A stretch of 64,000 bases of DNA from Boesenbergia rotunda. Lineage: Eukaryota; Streptophyta; Magnoliopsida; Zingiberales; Zingiberaceae. The stretch spans positions 442,268 through 506,267 of the forward strand of contig JAGFNQ010000290.1 of the NCBI GenBank assembly GCA_024364735.1. The letters run 5' to 3'. The notes below the pieces were generated by a model. The model saw only the letters and a program-made list of their open reading frames with translations, did no database searches and was not told where the DNA came from. Shown one piece after another: positions 45,420-58,478 of this stretch (positions within the stretch are counted from its first letter, which is position 1; each line of letters begins with the position of its first letter). A program made the position numbers and the translations under genes.

Positions 45420-48040
45420 TGTTAAATACCAAATTTTAAGGGGTTGAAAATATAAATTTCGGAATATAGGGACCTGGTTGGAATTTACTCAACTTGTTGG
45501 GTTTAATTGCAAAAGGCTAAATATCTAATATATATATAAAACCCTACAAAGCCCTAATTTCTCTCATTCTCCCGAGCCGTTCCTTTTCTTCGCCTCGACG
45601 CCTGCTGCGCCACCCGAGCAGTTTTCGCCCGACGCAGCCTTCTCCTTTGACGCGCCGCAACCCTAGCCGACGCCCGACGCCGCAGTGAGGGACGCCGCCG
45701 CGCCCGAGACCTCCTTTCTTCCTCTTCACTCCGTTTCTCTTCTGTGCTGTTTTCCCCTCTTCGGAAAAGCCTCGGCGATTGTCAGGTTGGGCGCCGACGC
45801 AGTTAAGGTTTTGTTGCTTTGGATTTCTTCTCCAATTTTGGTTCTATTCGAATCTAGGGTTTGTTCTTGGCAAAGAGTTGTATTCTCCTTGGTTTAAATC
45901 AGAATTAAGCTTTGAGGTTGTATTTTGTAATCTTATGCTAGCTTTCGATAGTTATGTTGTTGTTGCCGTGAGTTGTTTATGGCAAATTAGAATCTAGGTT
46001 TTTGGGTAGTGATCGAATTTTAATGGTTATGCATTGAGTTGGGCTTGATGCCATGCAAATTCGGGTAGGAGATCTGCATTTGTCCTTGTTAGGTTTCATT
46101 ATGGAGGTTTCTGTGAATGCAGCAACTTAGGTTTCATTTTGGAGGCTTCTGTGAATGTAGCAACTTAGGAATGCATGGACAAAAGCTATACTCATATGTT
46201 TTGCATGGATATCTTACCTCACAGAGTTGAAACGATAGTATGTTAGCAACAAAAGTTAATTAATTGAATGCTTGATTTATTTGGCGATTAGCCTAATTGT
46301 GATAATTATGTTAAGAAAGAATTATAGTTGTTCAAGATTTAATTAAATGAATATTATAGTTAGGTTTAGATCTTAATTTTGTTTAATAGTTAATTTAGCT
46401 ATTTTACTAAATGTATGAATAGCTAAATCTGGCATTTGACACAGGACTTTGATCGTTTACGTGTGGTTGATTGTGGAAGGTCCTCGTTACGAAATTCTTC
46501 AATAAAAGGCGGGTACTTCTCCTTTGTACTCGAGTAGTTCTTTTACCTTAAAACATGGCTAGTTTATGTCTTATAGGTTGCTTGATCTTGTTCTTTGTCG
46601 TTATTTAAACATCGCCGTTGAGACTTATTCTTCGTTGATCTTTGAGTATTCCTAAATTCGTATCTGTACAGTCCTCGGTTGATTTTCTGTTCTGTAAAGT
46701 ACCGCTTGTACGCGAGTACCTAGAAGTTCATTACACACAGATAGGTTTATTTGACATTAGAGATATCCTACCTAGTAGTGTAGGTGCATAATCTTTGGTT
46801 CTTGGTTTCCGGTTGATTGTATTGATGCATCGTGTATTTTGTTGGATTTTGTTGCATCGTTGTTTTCTTCGGTTGTTCGTGCATCGTATTTCATGCACCA
46901 TATTTGCACGTTGCATACTAACGACTGTTGGCTTACATTTAGTTAAGTCGTCGTTAGTCATATTGTTGCTTGAGTCACTCAACCATTTGTTGTCGTGGTA
47001 GTGGTTAGAGTGAGAGCATTTGTCCTGTTATTCCAAACAGTGACACCCTCACCGTTGTTTTCGAGAGATATTAGAGCTGTTGGGGCTCACCCTCACCGTT
47101 GTTTCTAGAGGGATATTAGAGCTGTTGGTGGCTCCCCCTTTGTATCGGGGTTTCTAGAGTAGTTGGCTCCCCAGCATCCTGTCCACTCAACCACGCCTTA
47201 TGTGGTATTATTGTTGTTGTTGGAGTGGTACAGTTGTCACAGCCCTACCCACTCGGTCACACAAATGGGATGTGTTGACGGCTTGACTGGCGTCAGGGGT
47301 GACACATGTCATTGCATCATCTGCATACGTATTTCGTTTATGTATTTTTCTGTGATTGTTGCATTTATATGAGCTATGATTGTTGCACATGATTGACATG
47401 CATGTATATTCTGCTTTTATTGTTGTAGCGATGTTTTTACCTGTTTAGTTGATATTCTGTTTTATATCGGTTGTTATTCGGTTTATATCTTGTTGGGTTA
47501 TACACGTTATGCATGTTTAGGAAATCTTATATTTTTTATGGACTGTACCCTGTTGTTTCTCTACTTATTGTATCTTATTTATGCCATGCTTATTTGTCTA
47601 CTCATATACCCGCAGAGTTCGCTCGGACTCACCACCCCTTCTTTCCTTTTTGTTGTTTCAGGTAGCAGGTAGATATATTTTGTTTGGAGCCAGGAGATGA
47701 TCCAGTTGCCAGTCCCTCAGTCCCAGTGTCGGTTTGTTTTGGTTTGTTCTAGTGTCTGTTTTATTTCCGCAGTTAGTTTCCTTGTTAAGTATCGGTTTGG
47801 ATTTTTGACGTTATTACTGGTATGTAGACTTTCTTTTATGTTTAAGATGGCTAAGCCATCCATTTATTTTGTTTCAATATAAACTGCGTGGTTGTGTCTA
47901 TTTCCTATTGTTGTGATGCCAGCCGCTTGTGGCTGAGCTATATTGGTGGAGATATTATGTATATTTGACCCATATTGTCCGCCGTACAGGAGAGATGCTG
48001 CCCGATTTTTGAGGAAGCATGTGCCTCTGGGGGCGTGACA
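45420..48040 (+). repeat. 3' LTR of G2 (2621 bp)
   Basis: Starts TGTTAAATACC and ends GGGGGCGTGACA, with intact TG...CA ends. It matches the 5' LTR at 37402-40022 over its whole length. The following base (48041) begins the 52-bp sequence also found at 58479. Confidence 0.93.
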
Positions 48041-48092
48041 CATTTTGCATGTGACGGTGCTTTTTATAGGGCCGGTGCGGTCCAGGGGTGGA
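48041..48092. repeat. 52-bp direct repeat, copy 1
   Basis: Differs from 58479-58530 at a single base. On the minus strand it contains CCTATAAAAAGC, a TATA-like motif. Here it directly abuts the G2 LTR end. Confidence 0.92.
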
Positions 48093-48210
48093 TGACGGAC
48101 CCAAAATAGACTGTCACGAATGTGGGTCCTCCAAATTTAGATATTTATAAAAATGTGCTGGAAACCCTTTTTGCAATCAAAATATGAAAACGTAGTAAAG
48201 GGGCCACAGG

Positions 48211-48215
48211 TCGTA
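48211..48215. repeat. Left target-site duplication of the solo LTR (TCGTA)
   Basis: TCGTA precedes TGTAACG at 48216 and recurs at 51894-51898 after CGTTACA. Confidence 0.9.
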
Positions 48216-48799
48216 TGTAACGCCCGTTTTTTTTTCTTTTCATAAAGCGGCGTTACGTTAACATACTTAGGGCATGTAGACATCATAATGCAACGGAAAA
48301 CCTTTAACTTACACCTACATGCACTTACTACCCTTCCTAACATCATAACATGGGAACTTGACATATTAACTTTATACCTAACATCATATCATGTCATACT
48401 TAGCATCATGTCATACTTATCATCATGTCATTCTTAGCATCATGTCATACATAGCATCATGTCATAGAGTCACATTCAAGCACATACTAGTAGAGGTAAA
48501 GTTCTATCATCAAACGAGCAAACATATGGTCTCGTGGCCAAGTCACTATCACACACATACTTTATTGCCCTCCTGCTGCTTCCTTACGGTCCCCTTGCGT
48601 GATCTGCGGTATAAGGAAAATAAGACTATAAGCACACAGGCTTAGTAAGACTCTTTCCTACTCACTAAAACCATTCATCATTTAATCATGAGCATCTTAA
48701 ACATTAACATACTTAGTGCTTTACTCAGCACATAAGTCTTTATGAGCACTTAGCATACCTTTGACATGACTTGAACATAACTTAGTCACTTTCATAGCA

Positions 48800-49440
48800 T
48801 AGCATATACATAAACATAAAAACATTTATGGCTTGGCATAATACTTGGCATAGACATAAACATCATAAACATTCATAGCATGATATAATTCTTGACATAG
48901 ACATAAACATAATAACATAACCTCATAAACATTCCTAACATGAACCTAAATAAAATCATGGCTTCCGAACTTAGCATAAACACAATTAAATCATGGCAAC
49001 ATAACTTAGCATGGACACAAATAAAATCATAGCATTTTATCCTAACATAAACATAATTAAATCATGGCATCATAATTAACATGAGCATAAATAAAATCAT
49101 GGCATTCTAACCTAGCGTAAACATAATTAAATCATGGCATGATAATTAACATGAGCATAAATAAAATCATGGCATTCTAACCTAGCGTAAACATAATTAA
49201 ATCATGGCATCCTAACCTATCATGAACATAAATAAAATCATGGCATTCTATCCTAGCATAAACATAATTAAATCATGGCATCAATCATGGCATCCTAAAC
49301 TATCATGAACATAAATAAAATCATGGCATTCTAATTAACATAAACATAAATAAATCAAGGCATCCTAAACTATCATGAACATAAATAAAATCATGGCATT
49401 CTGACTTAGCATAACATACATAAAATCATTTGCATAAACA
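48800..49440. repeat. Degenerate repeats of an ATAAATAAAATCATGGCAT unit in the solo LTR
   Basis: About ten imperfect copies of a phrase combining AACATAAATAAAATCATGG and CATTCTAACCTAGC, alternating with AACATAATTAAATCATGG, in periods of about 50-60 bp. Confidence 0.75.
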
Positions 49441-49681
49441 TACCTTGCATAAACTTACTTTGCATAATGTTCTTATCATAAGTATAATGCATAACATGGA
49501 TGAATGCATGTGGCAATTGCATATATATATATATATATAAGGATGCTTAATCTTTAAAAACATGCTTTTAATTATTTTAACATAATCATAACATTCATTG
49601 GGCCCTGGCTTGTACCACATTCATTCATTATATGCGCGCATCCCTAAGTAAATACGAGGTAGCTAATCTCGACCTACTAGG

Positions 49682-49803
49682 GTAAGGACAGCTTCATCGG
49701 TAGTCCCGAACCGTAAGGACAGCTTCATCGGTAGTCCCGAACCGTAAGGACAGCTTCATCGGTAGTCCCGAACCGTGGACAACTTCATCGGTAGTCCAGA
49801 ACC
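49682..49803. repeat. 31-bp tandem repeat, about four copies
   Basis: Units begin at 49682, 49713, 49744 and 49775 and contain ACAGCTTCATCGGTAGTCCC. The first three are identical; the last is shorter and changed at two or three bases. Confidence 0.94.
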
Positions 49804-49864
49804 GTGGACCTTACTTAGGTCCGGTACAAGCCCATAAAATAAAATAAAATGCTTTCACATGCTT

Positions 49865-49955
49865 TTTCATTCATCATCATTCATTCATCATACTTGTCAT
49901 TCATCATCATTCATTCATCATACTTGTCATTCATCATCATTCATTCATCATACTT
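49865..49955. repeat. 29-bp tandem repeat of TCATTCATCATCATTCATTC
   Basis: Three head-to-tail copies, each ending CATCATACTTG or a near variant. Confidence 0.85.
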
Positions 49956-50733
49956 AACATCATCGTTATGCCTTAAAGGCATGTACTTTAACCTCATTCA
50001 TAAGACATGACATACATACATCTTATTCATAAAACATGGCATACATACGTATCATTCATAAGACATGGCATACATGCATATTATTCATAAAACATGGCAT
50101 ATCATTCATAAGACATGGCATACATACATATCATTCATAAATCATGGCACATGTCTAAACATCTATGACTTAACATATAATTCATGACATACAAACTAAG
50201 GGTTTGGTTAACATAGAACTTCTTCCATCTTACTTAAACATATTTCTTGGTAACTCATACACAAGCATCTTTGGAGGTTTAACCCAACCCTAACCCTAGG
50301 TTAGGCCCTTGGGCGAAAGCCCCAAGGAACCATAGGTTCATGAAACTTCACATAACTTCCCCAAACAACATCCCATACATACATACTAGGCCATAGGAAA
50401 CATTTGATTCCATACTTAAGGCCAACCCTAATCCTTTAACCCTAATCTTACTCTTGGCCGAAACTTCAAGGCCATGGGGCATGGAAAAATTTCCATTAAA
50501 ATCCCCAAATCAATTGTTATACAACAACCATACCTTACCATAGGGCCATTTGGGGCCCTTACTTGAAATGAGTCCTAACTTTCCACCCTATTAGGGTACT
50601 TGGCCGAAACCTATAGGGTCTCTAGGCCATGTGAAACATTCACATAAATACCCTCCATCTCCCTTATATCATGACAATACATAAAACAAACACTTGAGGT
50701 TTTAAACCCAACCCTATACAATGGTTCTTGTTG

Positions 50734-51085
50734 TTGGCCGAAACCCTAGGGTATCCTAGGGTACTCCAAAAATTGCCAAAAATTATTCTTAATCTCTAAA
50801 CATCATAAGGGAACATTAAATAACATTATAAAGATTTTTAGCATCATTATGGACCCTAAAACATTGTGGCCGAAACCCATAGGGTCTCTAGGGTGTTGAT
50901 TTTGTTTCTTTCATGTTGGCCGAAACCCTAGGGTGTCCTAGGGTACTCCAAAAATTCCCAAAAATTATTCTTAACCTCTAAACATCATAAGGCAACATTA
51001 CATAACATTATAAAGATTTTTAGCATCATTATGGACCCTAAAACATTGTGGCCGAAACCCATAGGGTTTCTAGGGTGCTTGATTT
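50734..51085. repeat. 184-bp tandem duplication in the solo LTR
   Basis: Two copies beginning GGCCGAAACCCTAGGGT at about 50735 and 50919, about 95 percent identical by eye. Confidence 0.85.
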
Positions 51086-51893
51086 TGTTTCTTTCAACCT
51101 CAAGTCCCAAAAACCAACCAATAAATCATGCTAAAATATAAAGAACTATTATACCACAGGTGAGGGAGTCTTACCTTAGGTTTCTTGATTTTTCGAACCT
51201 TGAAAGAGAAGGAAATGGTAAGATCTTTGGACCCTTGAACCCCCTTGTCCTTGTATCCTTGGAAGACCCCTTAGATCTTGGAGATGAGACCTCTTGTGGA
51301 GCTTTTCCAAGGGATAACCCTTCCTTGGGTGTTCGGCTAGGATGAGGGGAGGAGAAGGAAGAAATTGCAAAGTAATGGGAAGAAGAGGTAACTCCCAAAA
51401 TCCCCTCTTTATAGCCCATTAAGGAGGTAAATGAAGAGTCTCTCCATGACCCTTCATCTTCTTCTATGCTTTAACCAATATCCACTTCATTCCCTCACAA
51501 CATTACCTCACTAGATGAGTTGGTTAAAGCATACATGGTTGTACAAGTGGTCCAAGGTTCAATCCTTGGTAGATGCATAATTTTTTTCCACTTATTTTAT
51601 TTTATTTTTTCCTAATATTTTCGAAAATCCCTTAAAAATTCTCCCATAATTATGTTAATATTTCTTATTAAAATCCCTTTATATTTATACTAATTTTCAC
51701 CTAAAATCCACCAAAAATTATGGTACTAAAAAGCCCATATAAGGCCCATTAGTGCCTTTTTTCCCAATTTAAATGAGAAAACATGGATTTTCTAGGCCAA
51801 GGTTCGCCTTAATATTTCTAGGTTCCTCAGAAAATTATCTAGACATGCTTAATATTTTAAGTAAATATTAAGAGAATTTTCCGGGTCGTTACA

Positions 51894-51898
51894 TCGTA
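51894..51898. repeat. Right target-site duplication of the solo LTR (TCGTA)
   Basis: Matches 48211-48215. Confidence 0.9.
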
Positions 51899-54800
51899 TT
51901 TTTCCTGGGGACTAGTTGAGGTTGTGTGATTCGAGCTTGTGTTTGTGTCGTTTGTGAATTTTCGGGTTTCGAATGTGAATCTGGGTTTGGATTGCAATTG
52001 AGAATGAAAATGAAATGAAAATGAAGGAAAATTAACAATGGAACTAAACAAGTGATAGCAAGTTATTAGCTCAACCAAGGGACCATTTAAATCAACCTAT
52101 GCAACTTTGCAAAATTCAGGGAATCAGAGCTAGTTTCGAAACTCACTAATGCAGATTTTAGCTTCAGGTTTTTGCCATTCAAAACAACCAAATGCTAAGC
52201 AATCTATAGACAATTTGATACCAAATCAATGTCGAACTCATTTGATACAAGATGCATGCCACCAAATCTGACGTGCAGAATTAATGTTAAGTGCAGGAAC
52301 CATTCATGACAACTCAGAAATGGATTGATCTCTTTAGCTTGAAAAACAAAGCTACCGGATAGTAATAAGCAGGAATGACTGAAAGAATTCAGATTGATGA
52401 CTGATCCATCAATCAAGTTAAGTGCAGAAATAAAGATTCATGAATGCAGAAACAACATGCAGATTTCAGAATTGAATGCCGAGAAAGAACCAATTACATT
52501 CATAAGCAAACTAAGCAACTGAGATCAATGTACTCCACTCTAAATGTTCGGCTAAAATTCAGAAGATGCTATGTTTACTTGTTACAAAATTCAGAGGTGC
52601 TAAACTGAGTGTGCAGAGATTAATCGAACTGCAACTAACTGAATTTCAGAAACTGATACTCAGAATTTGATTCCAAATGCTATGGAAATGAAACAATCTG
52701 CAATGCAAATTTAGAAGATAAACCAAGATTCGTTGCTTCTCAATTCAGATACTATCAGCTGATACTCAGAACATGAATTGATTGGTAGGAAATTTAAACT
52801 GATACGAGTTAAGCTGGAATTAATTGCAGAAACTGCTACAAGAGCAACTGAGCAGAAATTCAGGTAGAAATTTAGATGCAAAACAACTTAGATCCAATGC
52901 ATTATCACACTAATTGTTTTCTCTGATTCAAAGCATCAGAATTAGACAGAAATTAAATGCGTGAGAAGCTGCAAAATCAGAATTAACACTGGCACGCAGA
53001 AACAAATTTGCTGCACCTAATCAAATGCAGAAAAAGAAAGCAAACAAGCTGGAATCAGTGCATTAATCTACAATTCAGAAAAGCTTAAAAGGGCTACTGA
53101 TTACTTGACACAAACTTAAAAGAAACGAAACTGAAACTTTTGCAGAACATAAGCTGTAACTGATACGCAAGAGGAAATGAACTGGAATTTTGATACGCAT
53201 GAGCTAAATTAAGAAACCAAACTGAATTCAACTACAATTGTTAACTAACAAACAATAAATCTAATTAACTTGCATAATCGAAACTGATTAAAACAAAAAC
53301 GAATCAGAAACTAAACTTAACAAATCTGGAATTTCAGAAACAGGAAATGGCACGCAGGAAAAAGAATTACAACTAAAACAGAAATTACAATACGAAATCT
53401 AAACCCCAATCACTCCATTAGCTCAAGATTTCCTTGTTCGTCACGCAAGGGCTGGCCTCGAACCCCTAAGCTCAGCAAACCAATTGGAAAACAACTCTAC
53501 AGTCAACTCTGCTCAAAATCGGCACATGGCTGGAATTCCCAATCCAATTCACTCTCTCTCGATTGATGGAACTGCGATGATGATTCGAGGATCATCTGAG
53601 CTTACCTGAGAACCCCTACAAGTGGCTCAGATGATCGGAGATGGCTTGTGGGTGAGATTCAAGTGACTGAATTGCAGAGCTGCCGAAACCCTCAAACAGC
53701 CCCTGTTCCGGCGCGATTTCGAGCTGAAATCTCCAAAGAGCTATCCCCCAATGATCCAAATCTCGATCCAAGCAAAGAATTGAGGTGGTCGCGCCTCGGA
53801 TTGAAGAAAATTGAAGAATAAAGGAAGAACAGACGAAGAACTGAAGACTTGCGGCAAAGACGCGACGAGGAGAAGACTGTGGCGAGTTTTGATTAAATAC
53901 ATAGGAATGGACGACTCTGATTGATTTGAGGAAATCCAACGGCTGATCTTGCTCTGATTTGATCCAAAATTTGATGATGATGATCTGGGGTCAGGATCTG
54001 CCTTGTGGTAGCTCAGATCCTCCAGATGTGCAACAGATGGTCCAGATCAACCTGATCTTTGAATGGCGATCTAGAGCCCTCCGAGCTTGATCCAACGGTT
54101 GATTGAGCTCTGATTGGGATGAAACCTTCAGATCTTGATCAGAGTGCTTGATCAACCCTAACCCTAGCTCGGATTGCTTTAGATGGTCCCGGATGGCTCA
54201 GATCTAGCCGCTTTTGAATCGGACGGTCCAGATTAATCTGAAACTTGATAACTCGATCTGGGTCCACTTCCGACTCATGTTTGACCCAGTATGCCCTAGG
54301 TCCAAGATCCTTTCATGCCTACAAAAATATATCAGAAAATTAGTGGCCAAATAATCAAAAAATGTGCAAATTTGCAATTAAGTCCAAAATAAGAGGAAAT
54401 CCTAAAACCTAGGGTAAAATCACAATTAAGCAATAAAAACATAGGTCAAACATGGATTTTAGCAATTAAAATAATCAACAAAATAGTATTTATCAACTCC
54501 CCCACACTTAACCTTGAGCCTCTCGCGAAACTACTAAGTATGTATCCCCTAGATTTTCTTAAGCATAATTAGAAACAAATGAAAAGAAATTACCTAAGGT
54601 TGTCAATTCTCATAAATCTAAGCTATATGGATTAGTATCTTATCCTTAAATCAACAACTTAGCCTTTTCATCTTTCATGAGTCATTGAGATGAATTTAAC
54701 TCACTAGCCTTTCATGGGATGTTTTAGTGGCTCTCTCCTTAAGTTCTAAGTTGATGATAGAAGTAGAGCTCACTCAAACACACATGCTTCTTGTACTATC

Positions 54801-55702
54801 ATAGGCTTGCTTATTGTCTACTCTCTACCATTATTCATGAATGAGATCAACATCTACAAAAACAAATGAAAACATGGAAACAAGCGATTTATTTCTTTTG
54901 GAGCAGGTAATGGAAGCAAGACTAATGTTGGGGAGAGGAGTCGGAATAAATTGTCTATTAAGTTTGCTTGCTTGTGTATGCAAGGATGAAAGAGATCTCA
55001 CAACTGCTACTTTCACAATACTACTTTAGCATTGATAGTTGTTGATTGAAATATACGTAACTTTATATGCTCTAATAGCAACCTTAGGTGTCACTCGGGC
55101 ATAATTGAGATGATAAAAGATTAATAAATTATCATTAAAGATTTTTGGTTCGAGCCACGAGACTGATGAAGTATAAATTCTTACACCCTATGTAAAAAGT
55201 CTCTCCTCTCCTAATCTCTTGTCTTCTTGGTTATCATGATTTATTTCATCCGTATTAATCTTGGGATAAATTGATGAGTATTAGAGGGATAAATTGATGA
55301 GTACTAGAGACGAGCGTTTCATCTTTGTTGTCACAATAGCAACACTAGGGTAAAATGTTCCATGCTCCAATAGCAACGTTAGGGTATAATGTCTTTTATA
55401 ATTTATCTTATTATATTTTCTCATAAAATCAATAATACTGAGTGATGAATGAGATCAATTTTATTCTAATAATAAAAAATGTATGGAAAGAATAAGTTTA
55501 AGTACAATGGACAAAAATAGAAAAGACTGCTATGTTTTCAAAACGTTGTTCCATGCTCTAATTTGATGATTGATCCGGTTATATTATATGTTGACTATGT
55601 TGAAATAATTTCATTTACACCCTGAATTATATAAAAAATTAGAATGATTTAAATTGTTCGAATTTAACAATAAATAATACCAAATAAACAAATATTTGGA
55701 AG
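51899..55702. other. Noncoding, probably transposon-derived DNA
   Basis: 52100-53400 is rich in short GCAGAAAT and ATTCAGAA phrases. 53400-54300 looks promoter-like on the minus strand (open frame 53939-53616 with no recognisable domain). 53950-54480 resembles, in inverted orientation, 62530-62990. 55060-55560 has repeated TAGCAAC(A/G)(C/T)TAGG phrases. No supported gene. An LTR or other large noncoding element is the likeliest explanation. Confidence 0.45.
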
Positions 55703-57994
55703 TTATGGAGTAGAAACCATTACGATCATTGAAGCTTGGTTTGTTTTCCTCGCTGTTTTTCTTTTCCTTGAAAGCTTCTCTAAGTTACCTTTCAACCTTT
55801 TACCAGAGACCGTCTTCTTCTTTGTTTTAATTCCTTTCACTTCACCAGAGTTCCCTTCACCGTAATCAAATTCCTAAGATTTTTGACTCACATTTGATTG
55901 TTGGGCATTTGATTCATTAACTTGTAACTTATAATCCACCATTTTACACAAGCTGTTTATAGCATCTTTAACAAGCATGTAAGTGTTATCTCTTTCTGCT
56001 GCCTTGGTAACCAATTGAACATTCAACCCACATAACTCTTTGTAACGCAAGTTTTGAAGTACTTTTGGATCCAAACTAGCATTGCTGTTTATTGAATCAT
56101 TAACTACAAAATATTCAACTTTTGCTTTTCTTGTCCACCTTTTCAATACATAATCACTTGGAATCTTCATGATATTTTTCCTTGTAAAATTTTTCAAAAT
56201 ATGAGAACATAAAATTCCAGCAAATTCATATTTTCTACAGCTACACTCAATTTTGTCAGACTTCTTATCAAGTATAACTATATGATGATTTCTCTTTTGT
56301 GAGGAGTAACTTTATATTTTGTAAATGTATCAACATCCTCACAAATTTCTAGACTAGAATCATGTGATAAGCACCACTCTTGTTGAAAACACTTGTATGA
56401 CTCAGGAGTATAAATTTTACTAGCATGCTTAAAAATCTCAACTGGAAACATTAAATATGGAATAGTCGTATTTGATTTAAAATCAACTTTTAATTCCTCA
56501 TATCGGCGATCATGAAGGAGTCCTTGGAAGTGATTGAAGAAGTCTAAAAACTTATATTTATAAGTGACATACTTTTTCACAATACTATTCATACTATCAC
56601 TTTTTTGAGTTATAGTCATATCCATGCAAAACATTTGTCGTCCATATACTAAAACTCATTTTTCCTTTATGTAGTGCATGCGTCTCAACCAATCATTGTC
56701 TTCAAGTGCATACTTGGTCAACATCATATTCCATGCTGAAATAAAATCTTCCTTTTCATCAAAATTATATACACATGAGGCAAAATCTTTAGTAAAATAT
56801 CTAAACTGAGAAAAAACTACACTAAAATATATGGCAGCATTTTGATAAATGTGCCAAATGCACAAATGATGATGTGTTTCAGGCCATTTGGAAGCTAATG
56901 TCTTTGTCATTGCTGCATCTTGATTGGTAAGAATAGTAGTTAATTTTTTTATCACCCATAGCTCTAGTTAATGCATCAAATAACCACTCAAAAGTCAAAC
57001 TGGTTTCATCATATAATAAAGCGACACCAAAAAGTATGGATTGTTTATGATGATTAACACCTACAAACAATGCAATTGGCCGACCTTCATTGTTCTTTCT
57101 GTAAGTTGTATCAAAGCAAATAACATCTCCAAAAATAGCATAATCAACTCTCATTTTAGCATCAGACCAAAAAAATATTAGTAATCAAATCATCTTCATC
57201 AACTTGGATAATATTAAAAAAATTAAAATAATTGAGCTGTATTTTCTGTAAATACTCTAATACACCGCCAATATCCCCAACTCTCATAGGCAGTGTTCTT
57301 TTGTATCGCAAATAGTATTTATAATCCTCAGGAATAAATCCTAAATTCTCTCTCCCACCTACTTGCCTCGCCATAAGATCATGAGATGCTTTTGGGGGGA
57401 TTCCCATATCACTTGTCATTTCAATCTGTATCGCTGCAGAAGAAGATATATTCCTATGACTTCTATAGAGGTGTGTTTTGTTTGGACTTGAGAGAACATG
57501 ATTATGCTCTTTAACAAATTGCACCACAGTAAATTTGTTTTTTTTCCGATTACAAATCTTCATTTTAGCCTCACAACCAAACATTGTTTCATCACGACTT
57601 ACTTTGACATAAACATCTCGTTTGTCTTTTCCTTTTTTACCTTGGGCACAACAATAAAAAACCCTATCAAGTAATTGACCTGATTGATCATTGTGGATTT
57701 TATCTCTCCTTATGTCAAATCCAACCTTTTTAGCATATGTCAAATAAAATTGGTATGCATCTTCTTCGGTCTCAAATTCCAACCTCATTTATGATATATC
57801 CAAATCTATTTCAATGTTCAAGTCTATACAATCAAACAAACAAAACAAGATAGCTAAATAGGGAAATTCGATATACTGAAGTTTAATACATTCCGAATAT
57901 GATTCTTATTACCTTCATTCGTAACATCAAAGTCCCTTTCTCAACTATCTTCATTTCCTTCGAAATTGAAAGTAGATTCACTTTCTATCTCCAT
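55703..57994 (-). pseudogene. FAR1/MULE-type transposase gene, broken
   Basis: A likely exon 1 starts at an ATG (57994) with MEIESESTFNFEG and ends in a short intron. The main part begins near 57788. A FAR1 DNA-binding domain (YCCAQG, FGCEAKM, VKEHNH; about 57720-57510) is followed by the MULE transposase core with the first acidic residue in CFDTTYRKNNEGRP (about 57120), the second in LTNQDAAMTK, then the CIWHIYQNA block (about 56850), QKSDSMNS (about 56600), and a SWIM zinc finger (CSCRKYEFAGILCSH, about 56250-56205). The C-terminus is basic (KRLKGNLEKLSRKRK). Breaks: one-base shifts in a T run near 57165 and an A run near 56945, and stops near 56655 and 55874. FAR1/FHY3 proteins are transcription factors domesticated from Mutator-like transposases; whether this was a host FRS gene or a transposon gene cannot be decided. 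Confidence 0.85.
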
Positions 57995-58478
57995 GATAAT
58001 TACTTTGATCATGTAAAAAAATAACTAATTTAGGGCAAAACAGCGACAAAAAGACATCTAAAAACAACAATTACCTCAAGTGTTAGGAAAAAGAAGCTTG
58101 GGTTACAAAACGCGCAGCAAGCACGCATCAAACAACAATTACCTTCTTGATGAAGTCTTCGAATCGTTGAGGCAAATCATGGGAACGATGGAGTCGTCGC
58201 ACACGACAACTCAAATGAGGAAGGATTCGGTGGCCATGGGAGGTCGTCGGAGAAAGAAAAATCGGGGGAGGTCGCGGACCAAGGAGGCTGTCGGGGACGA
58301 TGGAGCCGCCGCACCCGAGGTCTTGAGTCGGGGGAGGTCCACGGGAGTCTTGAGTCAGGGGAGGTCGCAACGCGTCGGGGACGATGGAGCGCGATGGAGG
58401 GGTTAAGGTTAGGGGTCAGCGTTTCTACTTTCGGCGCGCGTTTGTTGCCCCCGGTTTTTTTGCTTCGCTGAGCGCACA
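57995..58478 (-). promoter_or_regulatory. GC-rich 5' region of the FAR1-like gene
   Basis: About 58160-58460 is GC-rich with near-tandem CGGGGACGATGGAG phrases and open in several frames, in contrast to the AT-rich gene. It probably represents leader or promoter sequence. An open frame on the plus strand here (58080-58406) overlaps equally open antisense frames and is not called. Confidence 0.45.

Larger units (their letters stand above)
37402..48040 (+). mobile_element. Near-intact Ty3/gypsy chromovirus G2 (Tekay/Del-like, 10.6 kb)
   Basis: Two LTRs of identical length (2621 bp each), a PBS five bases after the 5' LTR, a single long gag-pol region and a polypurine tract before the 3' LTR. 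Domain order PR-RT-RH-IN plus a C-terminal chromodomain. The coding region is broken by two stops and two one-base shifts only, so insertion is fairly recent. The 5-bp flanks do not match (CTGAG left, CATTT right). Confidence 0.92.
48216..51893 (-). repeat. Solo LTR, 3678 bp, gypsy (Tekay/Del-type)
   Basis: Ends TGTAACGCCCG and CGGGTCGTTACA form extended inverted ends and are flanked by the 5-bp duplication TCGTA. There is no PBS, internal region or coding sequence, so this is a solo LTR left by LTR-LTR recombination. A minus-strand TATA box (GGCTATAAAGAGGGG, about 51415-51400) suggests minus orientation. Size and TGTAACG ends fit large chromovirus LTRs, though the superfamily is inferred from the LTR alone. 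It contains several internal tandem repeats. Confidence 0.88.

Noticed and set aside
58080..58406. Plus-strand frame in the GC-rich region near the FAR1-like gene
   Set aside because: All frames are open because of GC-rich repeats; no protein family recognised.
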